From an uncultured Parabacteroides sp. (lineage in GTDB: Bacteria > Bacteroidota > Bacteroidia > Bacteroidales > Tannerellaceae), in contig UQLN01000045.1 of assembly GCA_900541965.1 (NCBI GenBank), positions 1 to 37,084 of the forward strand: a stretch of 37,084 bases of DNA. The letters are read 5' to 3'. The notes below the pieces were generated by a model. It searched no databases, had not been told where the DNA came from, and worked only from the letters and a program-made list of their open reading frames with translations. Shown here in pieces: positions 1-8,299 of this stretch; within the stretch, counting starts at the first letter, position 1, and each line of letters begins with the position of its first letter. The translations under genes and the position numbers were made by a program.

Positions 1-12
1 AAAAATAATAAA

Positions 13-129
13 TTATCCTTGACGTTGTTTATACTTAGGATTTTTCTTGTTAATTACGTATAAGCGTCCCTTTCTTCTAACGATCTTACATTCGGGAGTA
101 CGCTTCTTTAAAGATGCTCTTACTTTCAT
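13..129 (-). CDS. rpmJ: 50S ribosomal protein L36
   Basis: This 38-residue protein is the small basic L36 of the large ribosomal subunit. It starts MKVRAS and ends PKYKQRQG, both diagnostic of L36. The four zinc ligands of the E. coli protein (C11, C14, C27, H33) are replaced here except C14, giving T11, N27 and Y33, so this is the zinc-independent form. It follows infA by 15 bases on the same strand, the usual secY-map-infA-rpmJ order. The operon probably continues past the left edge with rpsM and others, but that part is not visible. Confidence 0.95.
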   Translation of the reverse strand: MKVRASLKKRTPECKIVRRKGRLYVINKKNPKYKQRQG

Positions 130-144
130 ATCTTGTTGTTTTTT

Positions 145-363
145 TTATTTGTACCTAAAAGCTATTCGACCTTTTGATAGATCATATGGAGACATTTCAA
201 CTCTAACCTTATCACCAGGAAGAATCTTTATATAATGCATTCGCATTTTTCCTGAGATGTGAGCCGTTATTTCATGTCCGTTCTCTAATTCTACACGAAA
301 CATTGCATTTGACAATGCTTCTACAATAACTCCATCTTGCTCAATTGCTGACTGTTTAGCCAT
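145..363 (-). CDS. infA: Translation initiation factor IF-1
   Basis: IF-1 binds the ribosomal A site during initiation. The 72-residue product is a single S1-like OB fold, with the family blocks GHEITAHISGKMR and ILPGDKVRVEMSPYDLSKGRI. I chose the ATG at 363 (MAKQSAIEQ) over the ATG nine bases upstream, because it gives the standard IF-1 length and N-terminus. The gene lies between map and rpmJ with short gaps and is clearly part of the long ribosomal operon. Confidence 0.96.
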   Translation of the reverse strand: MAKQSAIEQDGVIVEALSNAMFRVELENGHEITAHISGKMRMHYIKILPGDKVRVEMSPYDLSKGRIAFRYK

Positions 364-373
364 ATAAATCAAA

Positions 374-1159
374 TTAAATTGCGCTATTACCTAAAATTTC
401 TTCTATAAATTCGAATGAAGATAAAATCTGAGGACCATCTGGACGGATAGCAATACAATGTTCAAAATGAGCAGAGCATTTTCTATCTTTTGTCCGAACT
501 GTCCAACCGTCTTTTTCAAAAACCACATTTTTGCTTCCCATATTGATCATCGGCTCAATGCAAATACACATTCCACTTCTCAATAAAGGACCACAACCTG
601 GGCGTCCGTAATTCGGAACTTCAGGTTCCTCATGCATCTTACGTCCGATACCGTGACCTACCAATTCTCTGACAACAGAATAACCATTCGATTCACAATA
701 TGCCTGTACTGCATGACTAATATCACCTAAGCGTCTTCCTTCAACAGCATGTTGGATTCCTAAATAAAGAGATTCTTTTGTCGTCTTTAATAGTTTCTTT
801 ACCTCTGGGGAAACTTCTCCTACACAAAAGGTATAAGCAGAATCACCAACAAAACCATTCAATATAGTTCCACAATCAACAGAAATGACATCACCTTCTT
901 TTAAAATAGCTTTCGCAGAAGGAATTCCATGAACAACCTGTTCATTTACGGAAGCACAAATTGAATTAGGAAAACCACCGTATCCTAAAAAAGCCGGAAC
1001 CGCACCATTATCTCTAATGAATTCTTCGGCAATCTTATCTAGTTGTAGTGTACTAACTCCCGGAGCAATATGTTTAGATAGTTCTCCCAGAGTTTTACCA
1101 ACCAATTGATTGGCATCACGCATCAACTCTATCTCTTCATCTGTCTTTAAATAGATCAT
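374..1159 (-). CDS. map: Methionine aminopeptidase, type I
   Basis: This cytosolic metalloenzyme removes the initiator methionine from new proteins. The 261-residue product has the pita-bread fold motifs and all five metal ligands: D95 (SVDCG), D106 (GDSAYT), H169 (VGHGIGR), E202 (IEPM) and E233 (HFEH). It is type I because there is no insert in the catalytic domain, and there is no N-terminal zinc finger. The ATG at 1159 (MIYLKTDEEIELMR) lies just after the secY stop. An upstream TTG would overlap secY and adds residues not typical of the family. Its place between secY and infA is the conserved one. Confidence 0.95.
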   Translation of the reverse strand: MIYLKTDEEIELMRDANQLVGKTLGELSKHIAPGVSTLQLDKIAEEFIRDNGAVPAFLGYGGFPNSICASVNEQVVHGIPSAKAILKEGDVISVDCGTILNGFVGDSAYTFCVGEVSPEVKKLLKTTKESLYLGIQHAVEGRRLGDISHAVQAYCESNGYSVVRELVGHGIGRKMHEEPEVPNYGRPGCGPLLRSGMCICIEPMINMGSKNVVFEKDGWTVRTKDRKCSAHFEHCIAIRPDGPQILSSFEFIEEILGNSAI

Positions 1160-1163
1160 TCTA

Positions 1164-2504
1164 TTAATAAGCTGCAACTGAACCTGTACGTCCTTTAATT
1201 CTTCCTGACTTCAATAAACCGTCATAGTGACGCATCAGCAAATGACTTTCCACTTGTTGTAAAGTATCCAATACAACACCAACCAAAATCAACAAAGATG
1301 TTCCACCAAAGAATTGGGAGAATCCCATACTTACACCAGCGATTCTTGCAAAAGCAGGCATAATTGCCACTAATGCCAAGAAAAATGCACCTGGCAAAGT
1401 AATACGGTCCATAATGGTATCTAAATAGTCTTTGGTATGTTTACCTGGTTTTACACCTGGAATGAAACCATTGTTTCTCTTCAAATCATCTGACATCTGA
1501 GTCGGATTGATTGTAATAGCTGTATAAAAATAAGTAAACAAGATAATCAGTACAGCAAATACAAAATTGTACCAAAATCCCGTATTATCCATAAATGCAG
1601 CAACAAATGGTGAACGTTCTCCAGTATTTGAAAAACCTACAATTGAAATAGGAATAAACATAATTGCCTGAGCAAAAATGATAGGCATTACGTTTGCAGC
1701 ATTCACCTTTAATGGGATATACTGGCGGGCACCACCATATTGTTTATTACCAATAATTCTTTTTGCGTACTGTACAGGAACCTTGCGAGTACCTTGTACC
1801 AACAGGATTGCACCTGCGATAACCAACAAAAGGAACAACATTTCAAACAAGAACATAACCAGACCACCGGTTTTTTCACTTGTTCTGGAAATAAATTCTT
1901 CAAACAATGAATGCGGCAGACGGGCTATAATACCAACTAAAATGATAAATGAAATACCATTTCCTACACCTTTATCTGTAATTCTTTCACCTAGCCATAA
2001 GATAAACATACTTCCTGCAGCCAAAATAACTGTGGAAGAAATTGTAAACCAAATACCTGCAGGTAAAGCAGCACCAGCAGCCTTCAGCTGTACACTTAAG
2101 TTAACAAGATACGTTGGACCTTGGAACAGAAGAATAGCAACAGTCAGGTAGCGCGTCCATTGGTTGATTTTTCGGCGACCACTCTCACCTTCTCTCTGTA
2201 ATTTCTGGAAAGAAGGAACTGCAATTGCAAGCAACTGCATTACGATGGAAGCGGAGATATAAGGCATAATCCCTAATGCAAAAATAGATGCATTAGAGAA
2301 CGCACCTCCCGAAAACATATCCAACAGCGCAAGCAATCCGCCTCTTGTCTGTTCCTGCAAAGCGGTCAACGCTTTAGGATCAATACCCGGAAGTACTACA
2401 TATGTACCAAAACGATATATAGCAACCAACAAAAGAGTGGTGAGGATCCGATTTCTCAGATCCTCTATCTTCCAGATATTTTTGATTGTTTCTACAGCTC
2501 TCAT
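1164..2504 (-). CDS. secY: Preprotein translocase subunit SecY
   Basis: SecY is the channel subunit of the Sec translocon in the inner membrane. The 446-residue protein has about ten hydrophobic segments, with the first starting near residue 20 (TTLLLVAIYRFG). It carries family blocks such as YISASIVMQLL, the cytoplasmic loop around RKINQWTRYLT, and GVVLDTLQQVESHLLMRHYDG near the C-terminus. It begins three bases after the rplO stop, so translation is probably coupled. Confidence 0.97.
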   Translation of the reverse strand: MRAVETIKNIWKIEDLRNRILTTLLLVAIYRFGTYVVLPGIDPKALTALQEQTRGGLLALLDMFSGGAFSNASIFALGIMPYISASIVMQLLAIAVPSFQKLQREGESGRRKINQWTRYLTVAILLFQGPTYLVNLSVQLKAAGAALPAGIWFTISSTVILAAGSMFILWLGERITDKGVGNGISFIILVGIIARLPHSLFEEFISRTSEKTGGLVMFLFEMLFLLLVIAGAILLVQGTRKVPVQYAKRIIGNKQYGGARQYIPLKVNAANVMPIIFAQAIMFIPISIVGFSNTGERSPFVAAFMDNTGFWYNFVFAVLIILFTYFYTAITINPTQMSDDLKRNNGFIPGVKPGKHTKDYLDTIMDRITLPGAFFLALVAIMPAFARIAGVSMGFSQFFGGTSLLILVGVVLDTLQQVESHLLMRHYDGLLKSGRIKGRTGSVAAY

Positions 2505-2507
2505 AAC

Positions 2508-2954
2508 TTAGAGTTTAACAACAGTACCACCTACAGCCTGGATAGCAGCTTCAGCACTTTTAGAGAAAGCGTGAGCCTCTACTTCTAATTTAGCTGTCAA
2601 GTTACCATTACCAAGAATTTTAACCAACTGTGAAGCTGAAATGAAACCAGCTTCAATTAACTCATTGATACCAATCTTAGTGATCTGCAAAGCATCAGCC
2701 ATTCCTTGTAATGTTGAAAGATTGATTGCTTTATATTCAACGCGGTTAATATTCTTGAAACCAAATTTAGGCAAGCGTCTCTGTATAGGCATCTGACCAC
2801 CTTCGAAACCAATCTTTTTTGAATAGCCAGATCTTGACTTTGCTCCTTTATGACCTCTTGTTGAAGTACCTCCTAATCCTGAACCCGGACCACGGCCGAT
2901 TCTTTTTCTGGTCTTGGTAGATCCTTCAGCAGGTTTTAAATTTGATAAATTCAT
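2508..2954 (-). CDS. rplO: 50S ribosomal protein L15
   Basis: L15 is a late-assembly protein of the large subunit. The 148-residue product has the Gly/Arg-rich extended N-terminus typical of L15 (GRGPGSGLGGTSTRGHKG, residues about 20-37), followed by the globular part ending in AIQAVGGTVVKL. It lies between rpmD and secY, its usual place in the spc segment. Nothing unusual was seen. Confidence 0.97.
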   Translation of the reverse strand: MNLSNLKPAEGSTKTRKRIGRGPGSGLGGTSTRGHKGAKSRSGYSKKIGFEGGQMPIQRRLPKFGFKNINRVEYKAINLSTLQGMADALQITKIGINELIEAGFISASQLVKILGNGNLTAKLEVEAHAFSKSAEAAIQAVGGTVVKL

Positions 2955-2983
2955 ATCGTATAATTTATTTTTTCAACCGATTA

Positions 2984-3160
2984 TTACTTTTCTACTGAAA
3001 CCAAATGTTTCACTTTCTCAACCATACCCAGAATAGCCGGAGTAGCATTATGTTCTACTACCTGATTCATTTTTCTCAGACCCAGTGCATCAAGAGTTCT
3101 CTTTTGGTCTTTCGGGCATTTAATTCTACTTTTAACTTGCTTAACTTTAATAGTTGCCAT
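2984..3160 (-). CDS. rpmD: 50S ribosomal protein L30
   Basis: The 58-residue product matches bacterial L30. It begins MATIKVKQVKSRIKCPKDQ, has LDALGLRKMNQVVEHNATPA in the middle, and ends VSVEK. The gene lies in the 220-base space between rpsE and rplO where rpmD is expected, on the same strand. I translated it directly from the sequence: ATG at 3160, TAA at 2984. Confidence 0.95.
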   Translation of the reverse strand: MATIKVKQVKSRIKCPKDQKRTLDALGLRKMNQVVEHNATPAILGMVEKVKHLVSVEK

Positions 3161-3177
3161 CTTTATATCCTCCCTAA

Positions 3178-3696
3178 TTAACCTTTGAATACTTTTTCTA
3201 CAGCAACACCTCTGTTCTGAGCAACCATCAACGGGCTTCTCAACTCATTTAATGCAGCAATAGTTGCTTTCACTAAGTTGTGAGGATTTGAAGAACCTTT
3301 TGATTTAGCCAAAACGTCTGTGATACCAACACTTTCCAATACAGCACGCATAGCACCACCAGCTTTAACACCGGTACCGTGAGATGCAGGTTTGATAAGT
3401 ACCTGAGCACCACCAAACTTAGCCAATTGTTCGTGAGGAATTGTACCCTTATGAACAGGAACTTTGATCAGATTCTTTTTAGCAGCTTCTACACCTTTAG
3501 CTATAGCTGTAGTTACTTCACCAGCTTTACCTAAGCCCCAACCGATGATACCATCTTCATTTCCTACTACTACAATAGCAGCAAAACTGAAAGTACGTCC
3601 ACCTTTTGTAACTTTAGTAACACGATTAATTGCAACTAATCGGTCCTTCAACTCTATGTCGTTGGTCGATTTAACTCTATTATTAACTCCTGCCAT
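3178..3696 (-). CDS. rpsE: 30S ribosomal protein S5
   Basis: S5 acts in decoding accuracy and in the mRNA entry helicase of the 30S subunit. The product has the double-stranded-RNA-binding-like N-domain (RLVAINRVTKVTKGGRTFSF) and the S5 C-domain (ASHGTGVKAGGAMRAVLESVGI). I chose the ATG at 3696 (MAGVNNRVK, 172 residues), because this is the family's usual N-terminus. An ATG two codons upstream overlaps the rplR stop and is also possible. Confidence 0.95.
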   Translation of the reverse strand: MAGVNNRVKSTNDIELKDRLVAINRVTKVTKGGRTFSFAAIVVVGNEDGIIGWGLGKAGEVTTAIAKGVEAAKKNLIKVPVHKGTIPHEQLAKFGGAQVLIKPASHGTGVKAGGAMRAVLESVGITDVLAKSKGSSNPHNLVKATIAALNELRSPLMVAQNRGVAVEKVFKG

Positions 3697-3701
3697 CTTC
3701 A

Positions 3702-4046
3702 TTAAAATTTAAGGCCGCCGTTACGTGCAGCATCTGCTAATTCTTTAATTCTCCCATGATACAGGTAACCGTTACGGTCGAAAACAACTGTCTGCACACC
3801 AGCTTCCTGAGCAGCTTTAGCAACCTGCTCACCAACTTTAGCAGCGATTTCTTTTTTCGGTGCTTTAACATCCAGCTTCAAAGAAGAAGCTGCAGCTAAA
3901 GTCTTACCTGTAGTATCATCTATTACCTGTGCATAGATCTGTTTATTGCTTCTAAACACAGTCAGGCGCGGACGTTCAGTTGTTCCTGAAACTTTGCCGC
4001 GTACACCTGCTTTTATTTTTAATCTTCTTTCTTCCTTCGTTGTCAT
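3702..4046 (-). CDS. rplR: 50S ribosomal protein L18
   Basis: L18 binds 5S rRNA, with L5, in the central protuberance. The 114-residue protein shows the L18 pattern: a basic N-terminus (KEERRLKIKAGVRGKV), then RPRLTVFRSNKQIYAQVIDD and VVFDRNGYLYHGRIKELADAAR. It lies between rplF and rpsE as in other spc operons. Confidence 0.97.
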   Translation of the reverse strand: MTTKEERRLKIKAGVRGKVSGTTERPRLTVFRSNKQIYAQVIDDTTGKTLAAASSLKLDVKAPKKEIAAKVGEQVAKAAQEAGVQTVVFDRNGYLYHGRIKELADAARNGGLKF

Positions 4047-4067
4047 GATAATTTCAGTTTACGTAGA

Positions 4068-4619
4068 TTACTTACCAGCTGACTTACCAGACTTTCTGCG
4101 AATTTCTTCACCCACAAATTTAATACCTTTACCTTTATAGGGTTCCGGCATTCTGAATGAACGAATCTTAGCACAAATCTGACCTAATAATTGTTTATCA
4201 GCTGATTCAAGGATAATAAGAGGATTTTTATTTCTCTCTGCCTTTGTTTCAACTTTTACTTCTTTAGGCAATAACATATAAATATTATGTGTATAACCTA
4301 AAGAAAGATCCAACAACTGACCTGTATTTGATGCACGATAACCAACACCAACAAGTTCCAGTTCTTTCTTGTATCCTTCAGCAACACCAATCACCATATT
4401 GTTTACCAATGCACGGTATAATCCATGCAAAGCACGATGATTCTTTTCGTCAGTCGGACGAGTCAGATGAATAATACCATCTTCAAATGTTACTTTAATA
4501 TCAGGATTTACAACCTGAGTCAGTTCGCCTTTCGGACCCTTTACAGTCACCTCATTATCCTTAATAGTAACCGTAACACCTGCTGGTACATGAATGGGTA
4601 ATTTTCCTATTCTTGACAT
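4068..4619 (-). CDS. rplF: 50S ribosomal protein L6
   Basis: L6 sits near the factor-binding site of the 50S subunit. The 183-residue product has the two tandem L6 domains. It starts MSRIGKLPIHVPAGV and has the signature PEPYKGKGIKFVGEEIRRKSGKSAGK at the C-terminus (residues about 157-182). It lies between rpsH and rplR with short gaps. Nothing unusual was seen. Confidence 0.97.
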   Translation of the reverse strand: MSRIGKLPIHVPAGVTVTIKDNEVTVKGPKGELTQVVNPDIKVTFEDGIIHLTRPTDEKNHRALHGLYRALVNNMVIGVAEGYKKELELVGVGYRASNTGQLLDLSLGYTHNIYMLLPKEVKVETKAERNKNPLIILESADKQLLGQICAKIRSFRMPEPYKGKGIKFVGEEIRRKSGKSAGK

Positions 4620-4635
4620 TCTTCTTTCCTCCTAA

Positions 4636-5031
4636 TTAATAAACATAACATAATACTTCGCCACCGATCTTCAGATCGCGAGCTTCTTTGTCTGTCATCA
4701 CACCCTTAGAAGTAGAAAGAACTGCAATACCCAATCCGTTCAATACTCTCGGCATGTCTTTGTAGCCAGTGTACTTACGCAAACCTGGAGTAGAAACTCT
4801 CTCAAGTTTCTTGATTGCATTTACTTTGTTTACCAAGTCATACTTCAAGGCAATCTTAATTGTACCTTGAGGACCTTCTTCTACAAACTTAAAATTAAGA
4901 ATGTAGCCCTTGTCGAAAAGGATCTTCGTGATCTCTTTCTTTAAATTTGACGCCGGCACTTCTACTACTCTGTGCTTCGCTTTAATTGCATTGCGCAATC
5001 TTGTCAAATAATCTGCAATAGGATCTGTCAT
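4636..5031 (-). CDS. rpsH: 30S ribosomal protein S8
   Basis: S8 binds the central domain of 16S rRNA. In E. coli it also represses the spc operon by binding its mRNA. The 131-residue product starts MTDPIADYLTRLRNAIKAKH and carries the S8 signature near the C-terminus (GIAVLSTSKGVMTDKEAR). The 57-base gap between rpsN and this gene holds a small hairpin, described separately. Confidence 0.97.
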   Translation of the reverse strand: MTDPIADYLTRLRNAIKAKHRVVEVPASNLKKEITKILFDKGYILNFKFVEEGPQGTIKIALKYDLVNKVNAIKKLERVSTPGLRKYTGYKDMPRVLNGLGIAVLSTSKGVMTDKEARDLKIGGEVLCYVY

Positions 5032-5046
5032 ATAATAAATAATTAA

Positions 5047-5069
5047 ATTGATCCGGCCACCCGGACAAT
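5047..5069 (-). promoter_or_regulatory. Intercistronic hairpin before rpsH
   Basis: In the mRNA sense, a stem TCCGG/CCGGA closes a GTGG loop and is extended below a bulged base by ATTG/CAAT. It lies in the 57-base rpsN-rpsH spacer, which is long for this part of the operon. There is no U-run, so it is not an intrinsic terminator. A role in S8 feedback is only an inference from position; in E. coli the S8 site is at the start of rplE. Confidence 0.4.
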
Positions 5070-5088
5070 ATTTAAATTAGAAAAACTC

Positions 5089-5358
5089 TTACCAACTTGC
5101 TTTCTTTACACCTGGGATTAAACCTTGAGATGCCATTTCACGTAATTGAATACGAGAAATACCGAATTGGCGAACATAGCCTTTCGGACGACCTGTAATT
5201 TTGCAACGATTATGCAAACGTACAGGAGAAGCATTTTTAGGTAAAGCTTGCAAAGCTTCATAGTCGCCTGCAGCTTTAAGTTCAGCTCTTTTTGCTGCAT
5301 ATTTAGCAACTAACTTCGCTCTTTTAACCTCACGGGCCTTCATTGATTCCTTAGCCAT
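5089..5358 (-). CDS. rpsN: 30S ribosomal protein S14 (zinc-free form)
   Basis: S14 helps assemble the head of the 30S subunit. This is the 89-residue long form, without the CxxC zinc pairs of the short form (only one Cys is present). Typical blocks are RLHNRCKITGRPKGYVRQFGISR and, at the end, GLIPGVKKASW. It lies between rplE and rpsH, the normal position. Confidence 0.97.
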   Translation of the reverse strand: MAKESMKAREVKRAKLVAKYAAKRAELKAAGDYEALQALPKNASPVRLHNRCKITGRPKGYVRQFGISRIQLREMASQGLIPGVKKASW

Positions 5359-5364
5359 AACTAC

Positions 5365-5922
5365 TTAATCTTTTTTTGCATTTTTAAAAGGCAACCCAAA
5401 TTCTCTCAATAGAGCATACCCTTCTTCATCTGTTTTCGCAGAGGTCACAAAGGTAATATTCATTCCCAATATTTTGGTAATATTATCAATATTTATTTCA
5501 GGGAAAATAATTTGTTCCTGAATTCCGAGTGTATAATTACCTCTTCCGTCCAATTTACTTTCGATACCTTTGAAGTCACGGATACGAGGAAGAGCAATAC
5601 GAACAAGTCTTTCCAGGAATTCGTACATCTGCTCACGGCGTAATGTAACCATCACACCAATAGGCATTTTCTTACGCAATTTGAAGTTAGAGATATCTTT
5701 CTTTGAAACTGTTGCTACAGCCTTCTGGCCTGTGATAGTAGACAATTCACTGATTGCGATATCAATAATCTTTTTATCAGCAGCAGCCATACCTAAACCT
5801 TGATTGATAACAATCTTCTTCAGTACGGGAACCTGCATAACGGTTTTATAACCGAACTCTTTCGTCAAAGCAGGAACAATTCTGTCCTGATATTCTTTCT
5901 TAAGACTGGCAGTATTGCTCAT
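5365..5922 (-). CDS. rplE: 50S ribosomal protein L5
   Basis: L5 binds 5S rRNA and contacts the P-site tRNA. The 185-residue product has the L5 blocks VLKKIVINQGLG, AVATVSKKDISNFKLRKKMPIG and TLGIQEQIIFPEI. Its ATG overlaps the rplX stop by one base (TAATG), which indicates translational coupling. Confidence 0.97.
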   Translation of the reverse strand: MSNTASLKKEYQDRIVPALTKEFGYKTVMQVPVLKKIVINQGLGMAAADKKIIDIAISELSTITGQKAVATVSKKDISNFKLRKKMPIGVMVTLRREQMYEFLERLVRIALPRIRDFKGIESKLDGRGNYTLGIQEQIIFPEINIDNITKILGMNITFVTSAKTDEEGYALLREFGLPFKNAKKD

Positions 5923-6242
5923 TACTTAATTTCCTCCCCTGATTTTTTAGAATAACGCACTAAAGCTCCTTTTTCGTCTAATTTACGACCAATACGTGTC
6001 GGTTTACCGGATTTCGGATCAACTACGTTAAGGTTGGAAATATGAATAGGAGCTTCTTTCTTTTCAATTCCTCCCTGAGGATTTTTTGCATTAGGCTTAG
6101 TATGCTTTGATACCATATTAATACCTTCGACAATTGCACGATTGTCTTTTACAAGAACCTGTAAAACACGACCTGTCTTACCTTTGTCCTCACCGGTATT
6201 AACAAAAACTATATCGCCTTTTTTGATATGTAATTTGCTCAT
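5922..6242 (-). CDS. rplX: 50S ribosomal protein L24
   Basis: L24 is an assembly initiator of the 50S subunit. The 106-residue product starts MSKLHIKKGDIVFVNTGEDKGK, the KOW motif that defines L24, and continues with EGINMVSKHTKP. I chose the ATG at 6242, because the longer upstream frame runs into rplN and adds residues foreign to the family. The stop overlaps the rplE start by one base. Confidence 0.95.
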   Translation of the reverse strand: MSKLHIKKGDIVFVNTGEDKGKTGRVLQVLVKDNRAIVEGINMVSKHTKPNAKNPQGGIEKKEAPIHISNLNVVDPKSGKPTRIGRKLDEKGALVRYSKKSGEEIK

Positions 6243-6261
6243 TACTTTAAGTTTTACAAAA

Positions 6262-6627
6262 TTAAAGCACTTCTGGTGCAAGTGAAACGATTTTCATGTT
6301 TGTTGCACGAAGTTCTCTGGCAACCGGACCAAAGATACGGCTTCCACGAATATCACCACCGGCATTCAATAATACACATGCATTATCATCAAAACGGATG
6401 TATGAACCATCCTGACGGCGGATTTCTTTTTTAGTGCGAACAATGATAGCCTTAGAAACAGCACCCTTCTTCACATCACTTGATGGGATTACACTCTTAA
6501 TTGCTACTACAATTACATCCCCTACAGAGGCATAACGTTTTCTTGTTCCGCCTAAAACACGGATACATAAACATTCTTTTGCGCCACTGTTATCTGCTAC
6601 TACTAGTCTTGATTCTTGTTGTATCAT
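6262..6627 (-). CDS. rplN: 50S ribosomal protein L14
   Basis: L14 lies at the subunit interface of the 50S particle. The 121-residue protein starts MIQQESRLVVADNSGAKE and contains the L14 signature region (DNACVLLN) followed by GSRIFGPVARELR. It is the standard length, and it lies one base after rpsQ in the operon. Confidence 0.98.
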   Translation of the reverse strand: MIQQESRLVVADNSGAKECLCIRVLGGTRKRYASVGDVIVVAIKSVIPSSDVKKGAVSKAIIVRTKKEIRRQDGSYIRFDDNACVLLNAGGDIRGSRIFGPVARELRATNMKIVSLAPEVL

Positions 6628-6628
6628 G

Positions 6629-6886
6629 TTACTTAGCCCTTTCGATTATTTGAACTAATCTCCATCTTTTTGTTTTGCTCAAAGGACGAGTTTCCATAAT
6701 CTTTACAGTATCACCGATACCGCATTCATTTTTTTCGTCGTGAGCATGATATTTTTTCGTTTTACTAACGAACTTACCATAAATGGGGTGTTTTTCCTTC
6801 CATTTAATAGCAACAGTGATACTTTTGTCCATCTTGTTGCTAGTAACCACGCCCGTTCTTTCTTTTCTTAAATTTCTAGTTTCCAT
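6629..6886 (-). CDS. rpsQ: 30S ribosomal protein S17
   Basis: S17 is a primary 16S rRNA-binding protein with an OB fold. The 85-residue product starts METRNLRKERTGVV and has the signature GDTVKIMETRPLSKTKRWRL near the C-terminus. The ATG at 6886 gives the family N-terminus; a TTG three codons upstream is less likely. It lies between rpmC and rplN. Confidence 0.96.
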   Translation of the reverse strand: METRNLRKERTGVVTSNKMDKSITVAIKWKEKHPIYGKFVSKTKKYHAHDEKNECGIGDTVKIMETRPLSKTKRWRLVQIIERAK

Positions 6887-6895
6887 CAGGCTCAA

Positions 6896-7093
6896 TTATT
6901 TGTTGTTAAGTTCTCTCTGGCGCAATTCTGTTTTCATGCGCGCAATCATCCTGCGTTGTTGTTTAATCTGAGCAGGGTTATCACTCGGAGAAATGCTGTG
7001 GTTAATTACTTTCTGATCGTAAGCAGCCACTTCCGCATCAATTCTTTCTACCAGCTCCTTCGTGCTTAATTCTCTAATTTCTGCAATCTTCAT
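6896..7093 (-). CDS. rpmC: 50S ribosomal protein L29
   Basis: L29 lies near the polypeptide exit tunnel. The 65-residue protein is a helical hairpin with the typical start MKIAEIRELSTKEL and the C-terminal block QQRRMIARMKTELRQREL. I used the ATG at 7093, because the alternative TTG upstream would touch the rplP stop. It has the usual rplP-rpmC-rpsQ order. Confidence 0.96.
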   Translation of the reverse strand: MKIAEIRELSTKELVERIDAEVAAYDQKVINHSISPSDNPAQIKQQRRMIARMKTELRQRELNNK

Positions 7094-7099
7094 AACCAA

Positions 7100-7534
7100 T
7101 TACGCATTTTGATTAGCCATATCATAATCACGTCTCACAACAAATTTCGTTGTTACCGGAAGCTTTTGAGCAGCCAAGCGCAAAGCTTCTTTAGCAATAT
7201 CAAAAGGAACCCCTTCGATTTCGAAAATCAAACGACCTGGAGTAACAGGCGCAACAAATCCTTCCGGATTACCTTTACCTTTACCCATACGTACTTCAGC
7301 AGGCTTCTTTGTGATTGGCTTATCCGGGAATATACGAACCCAAACCTGACCCTGACGTTGCATGTAATGAGTTACAGCGATACGGGCAGCTTCGATCTGA
7401 CGACCGGTAATCCATTTATTTTCTAAAGCTTTTATACCAAAAGAACCGAATGCCAGCTGGTTGCCACGTTGAGCTTCACCCTTCATGCGACCTTTCTGCT
7501 GTCTTCTGAACTTGGTTTTTTTAGGTTGTAACAT
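7100..7534 (-). CDS. rplP: 50S ribosomal protein L16
   Basis: L16 helps form the A site of the 50S subunit. The 144-residue product starts MLQPKKTKFRRQQKGRMKG and carries the L16 blocks RIFPDKPITKKPAEVRMGKGKG and GRLIFEIEGV. It lies between rpsC and rpmC. Nothing unusual was seen. Confidence 0.98.
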   Translation of the reverse strand: MLQPKKTKFRRQQKGRMKGEAQRGNQLAFGSFGIKALENKWITGRQIEAARIAVTHYMQRQGQVWVRIFPDKPITKKPAEVRMGKGKGNPEGFVAPVTPGRLIFEIEGVPFDIAKEALRLAAQKLPVTTKFVVRRDYDMANQNA

Positions 7535-7554
7535 TTCTTCTTAAATTCTAACGT

Positions 7555-8292
7555 TTAACGATTAGCTTTCTTTCTCTTGAAGTTCTTATCTCTGTTGCCG
7601 CCGGCATTTTCATTTCTATTACGGCCAGATTCCTTAGTAGCAGTGAATGAAGGAGCAAGATCTCTCTTACCATAAACTTCACCACGACAAATCCAAACCT
7701 TAACACCAAGCAGTCCAACTTTTGTCAACGCTTCAGCCAAAGCATAATCAATATCTGCTCTGAATGTGTGCAACGGAGTTCTTCCTTCTTTATACATTTC
7801 TGAACGAGCCATTTCAGCACCATTCAAACGACCAGAGACTTGCACTTTAATACCTTCGGCACCCATTCTCATGGTAGAGGCAATAGCCATCTTAATAGCA
7901 CGACGATATGCAATTTTTCCTTCAAGCTGACGAGCAATGTTGTTTGCTACAATAACTGCGTCCAATTCGGGTCTTTTTACCTCAAAGATGTTAATTTGAA
8001 CTTCTTTATCGGTAATTTTCTTCAACTCTTCTTTCAATTTATCAACTTCCTGACCACCTTTACCGATGATAATACCCGGACGTGATGTACAAACTGTAAT
8101 TGTAATCAACTTCAACGTACGTTCAATAACGACGCGAGATACACTAGCTTTAGCAAGACGAGCATTCAGATATTTACGGATTTTGCTATCTTCCAGCAAA
8201 GTATCTCCGTATTTTTTGCCGCCATACCAATTGGAATCCCAACCACGGATGATTCCCAAACGATTACTAACCGGATTAACTTTTTGTCCCAT
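7555..8292 (-). CDS. rpsC: 30S ribosomal protein S3
   Basis: S3 lines the mRNA entry channel. The 245-residue product has an N-terminal KH type 2 domain with its GxxG loop (GIIIGKGGQEVDKL, residues about 73-86). The S3 C-domain contains GIKVQVSGRLNGAEMAR. A basic, Asn/Arg/Lys-rich tail follows after residue about 220 and is typical of Bacteroidetes S3. It lies between rplV and rplP. Confidence 0.98.
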   Translation of the reverse strand: MGQKVNPVSNRLGIIRGWDSNWYGGKKYGDTLLEDSKIRKYLNARLAKASVSRVVIERTLKLITITVCTSRPGIIIGKGGQEVDKLKEELKKITDKEVQINIFEVKRPELDAVIVANNIARQLEGKIAYRRAIKMAIASTMRMGAEGIKVQVSGRLNGAEMARSEMYKEGRTPLHTFRADIDYALAEALTKVGLLGVKVWICRGEVYGKRDLAPSFTATKESGRNRNENAGGNRDKNFKRKKANR

Positions 8293-8299
8293 CTACAAA

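Noticed and set aside
1160..1177. Longer start of methionine aminopeptidase
   Set aside because: It would use TTG and overlap secY; the ATG at 1159 gives the normal N-terminus.
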